A stretch of 64,000 nt of DNA. It comes from Mangifera indica (taxonomy: Eukaryota > Streptophyta > Magnoliopsida > Sapindales > Anacardiaceae). How positions within the stretch are numbered: position 1 is the first letter of the stretch; every line of letters starts with the position of its first letter. The position numbers were made by a program, and so were the translations under genes. Under the pieces are notes generated by a model. It was given only the letters and a program-made list of their open reading frames with translations, had not been told where the DNA came from and did no database searches. The DNA lies in contig NC_058138.1 in NCBI RefSeq assembly GCF_011075055.1, positions 5,166,001 through 5,230,000 on the forward strand, read 5' to 3'. Shown here piece after piece: positions 62,849-64,000 of this stretch.

Positions 62849-64000
62849 CATTTTGTAATTGTTGTGTAACTGAATTTCGGTCACTTGAACAATCTTTCCA
62901 GTTCACCCTTAGTAACCTTGACATGCTTAAGCCTCCTCTAGAGAAAGTTTTCATTTTAGAACATCTACGCACATTTAAGTGTTCCAAGAATGGGAATTTT
63001 AAGGTGTAATTCCCAGAGTAGAAGTGTGTGAGACTTTCCATACCAACCAAGGACAAGTACTTCAATTTCTTAAAAACAATTTCACCATTCTCTATATCTC
63101 CCTCAGTTGCTAATACTTCTACCATCATTTCACATTCGTGTATTGACAAACTTTCAAGACACACTAGACTTTTGGCTATTGAGGATGTCATTAAGTTTTG
63201 CATTTTATTACAACGATATACTTTCAAAGTCCTTAGATTTTCAAAAGATTGTGAAGGCAGCAGCAAAGTAGTCAAATTGTGACAATAGTTGACATCCAAA
63301 GAATGAAGATTTTGAAGAACTGAATTTAGTTGTGAGTCTTGCTTTGAAATGCACTTTAAATTAAAAAGCCCCCACAATTCTAATTGTTTTAAGTTTGTGA
63401 TTACTCCAATGTCCTCTTCACCTTCTCTAAACGAGAATAGTTCTTCGTATGAACTCACTTTCAATATAAGGTTTTCAAGACTGACAAATTTTTGAAGGAT
63501 TTGAATCGGAATATATGTATATTCATCCATAATCAATTCAAGAGTTTCTATTTCGCAAAAGTGCTTTTGAAACTCTCCTTGCCAAATCGCCATTATATCC
63601 CTTCCATTTAATTCCAATGTCTTTATATTGGAGTCAACCTAAAGAAAAATCATGTGTCAATCAATTTTAAATTAATTTTATCTTAAAAACATACCCAAAA
63701 ATAATAATAATAAAGGAACCAAGGAGAAAAAATATATATAATGAATTGATAGCCAGTTTATCCTAGTAAAGGGGCATGAAAATGCATGGTGACCACTAGT
63801 TAAATAATAACGCTCAATATTTGCACAAACTAATATTTTTTAGTATGTGGAATCAAGGTCAACATTTTAAAAACAAATTTATTATAATTAACACCCAAAA
63901 TATATTATTATTAAAAAATTACAGAAATCTATTTAAGCTAATTAATTGAATGCATACCTGTTCTTTGTGTACTTGTTGTATAGTTGAATTCAAGCCATTC
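62849..64000 (-). CDS. CC-NBS-LRR disease-resistance protein, C-terminal LRR part (5' end outside window)
   Basis: One complete exon (63638-62849, GT-AG) begins VDSNIKTLELNGRDIMAIWQ. It carries irregular leucine-rich repeats of the At4g27190 type, for example LQNLHSLDVNYCHNLTTLL, LRTLKVYRCNKMQNL, LESLSIHECEMMVEVL and LEHLNVRRCSKMKTFS. A further exon starts at the window edge and ends at 63958 (NGLNSTIQQVHKEQ). The exon's close (VTQQLQN) resembles the upstream exon's close (TIQQVHKEQ), as when LRR exons multiply by duplication. The donor GTACGT at 62848 is strong, so a short last exon is expected, possibly from 62612 (acceptor TTACAG, then a stop after five codons). These are intracellular immune receptors; the NB-ARC domain would lie to the right, beyond the window. 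Confidence 0.88.

Overview
The window is strongly AT-rich nuclear DNA from a flowering plant, most likely a eudicot. The signs are GT-AG introns, plant-specific protein families (X8/CBM43 wall protein, NEAP, bifunctional UMP synthase, NYN-LOTUS protein, CC-NBS-LRR receptor) and dense plant-type transposons: Ty1/copia and Ty3/gypsy elements, a TRIM, hAT and Mutator MITEs and SINEs. The species cannot be named from the sequence. There is no sign of bacterial, organellar or viral-genome DNA.

Layout. 1-6.6 kb is intergenic: a direct duplication of about 1.6 kb (1-1712 and 2130-3699), a 998-bp foldback Mutator-like element with a 9-bp target duplication (4051-5048), and a SINE-like insert (5887-6122). 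6981-9048 (+) encodes a four-exon, 590-residue GPI-anchored X8 protein with a degenerate GH17-like head. 13313-19172 (-) is a six-exon NEAP gene (nuclear envelope-associated coiled-coil protein); its 3.2-kb third intron holds two LTR-like fragments facing each other. 19.3-24.3 kb is intergenic with MITEs. 24390-27068 (-) is a complete six-exon UMP synthase of 474 residues.

27.36-46.43 kb is a nest of LTR retrotransposons. The outer layer is a minus-strand Sirevirus-like copia element with gag-PR-INT-RT-RH followed by an env-like reading frame. It is split by a plus-strand gypsy element (30.84-40.53 kb). The gypsy is itself interrupted by a solo LTR of its own family (34270-35223, TSD GAATG) and by a 2.2-kb solo LTR of another family (35569-37772, TSD GAAAC/AAAAC). 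All coding regions in the nest are broken.

46.4-54.3 kb is intergenic: a long (AT)n tract, a 554-bp hAT element, a structurally complete 546-bp TRIM with TSD TTATA (50505-51050) and several foldback MITEs. 54487-56431 (+) is a three-exon, 506-residue NYN endonuclease-like/LOTUS protein. 57-62.6 kb is intergenic with a GC-richer LINE-like tail (59.3-60.2 kb) and two hAT MITEs with 8-bp target duplications (60544-61511 and 62006-62365). 62849-64000 (-) is the 3' part of a CC-NBS-LRR gene that runs off the right edge.

The genes are unrelated housekeeping or single genes and do not form a pathway. I found no gene system that looks new to biology. The most informative content is the dated series of nested insertions, the inverted LTR pair inside the NEAP intron, and a set of MITEs whose ends and target duplications can be read directly.
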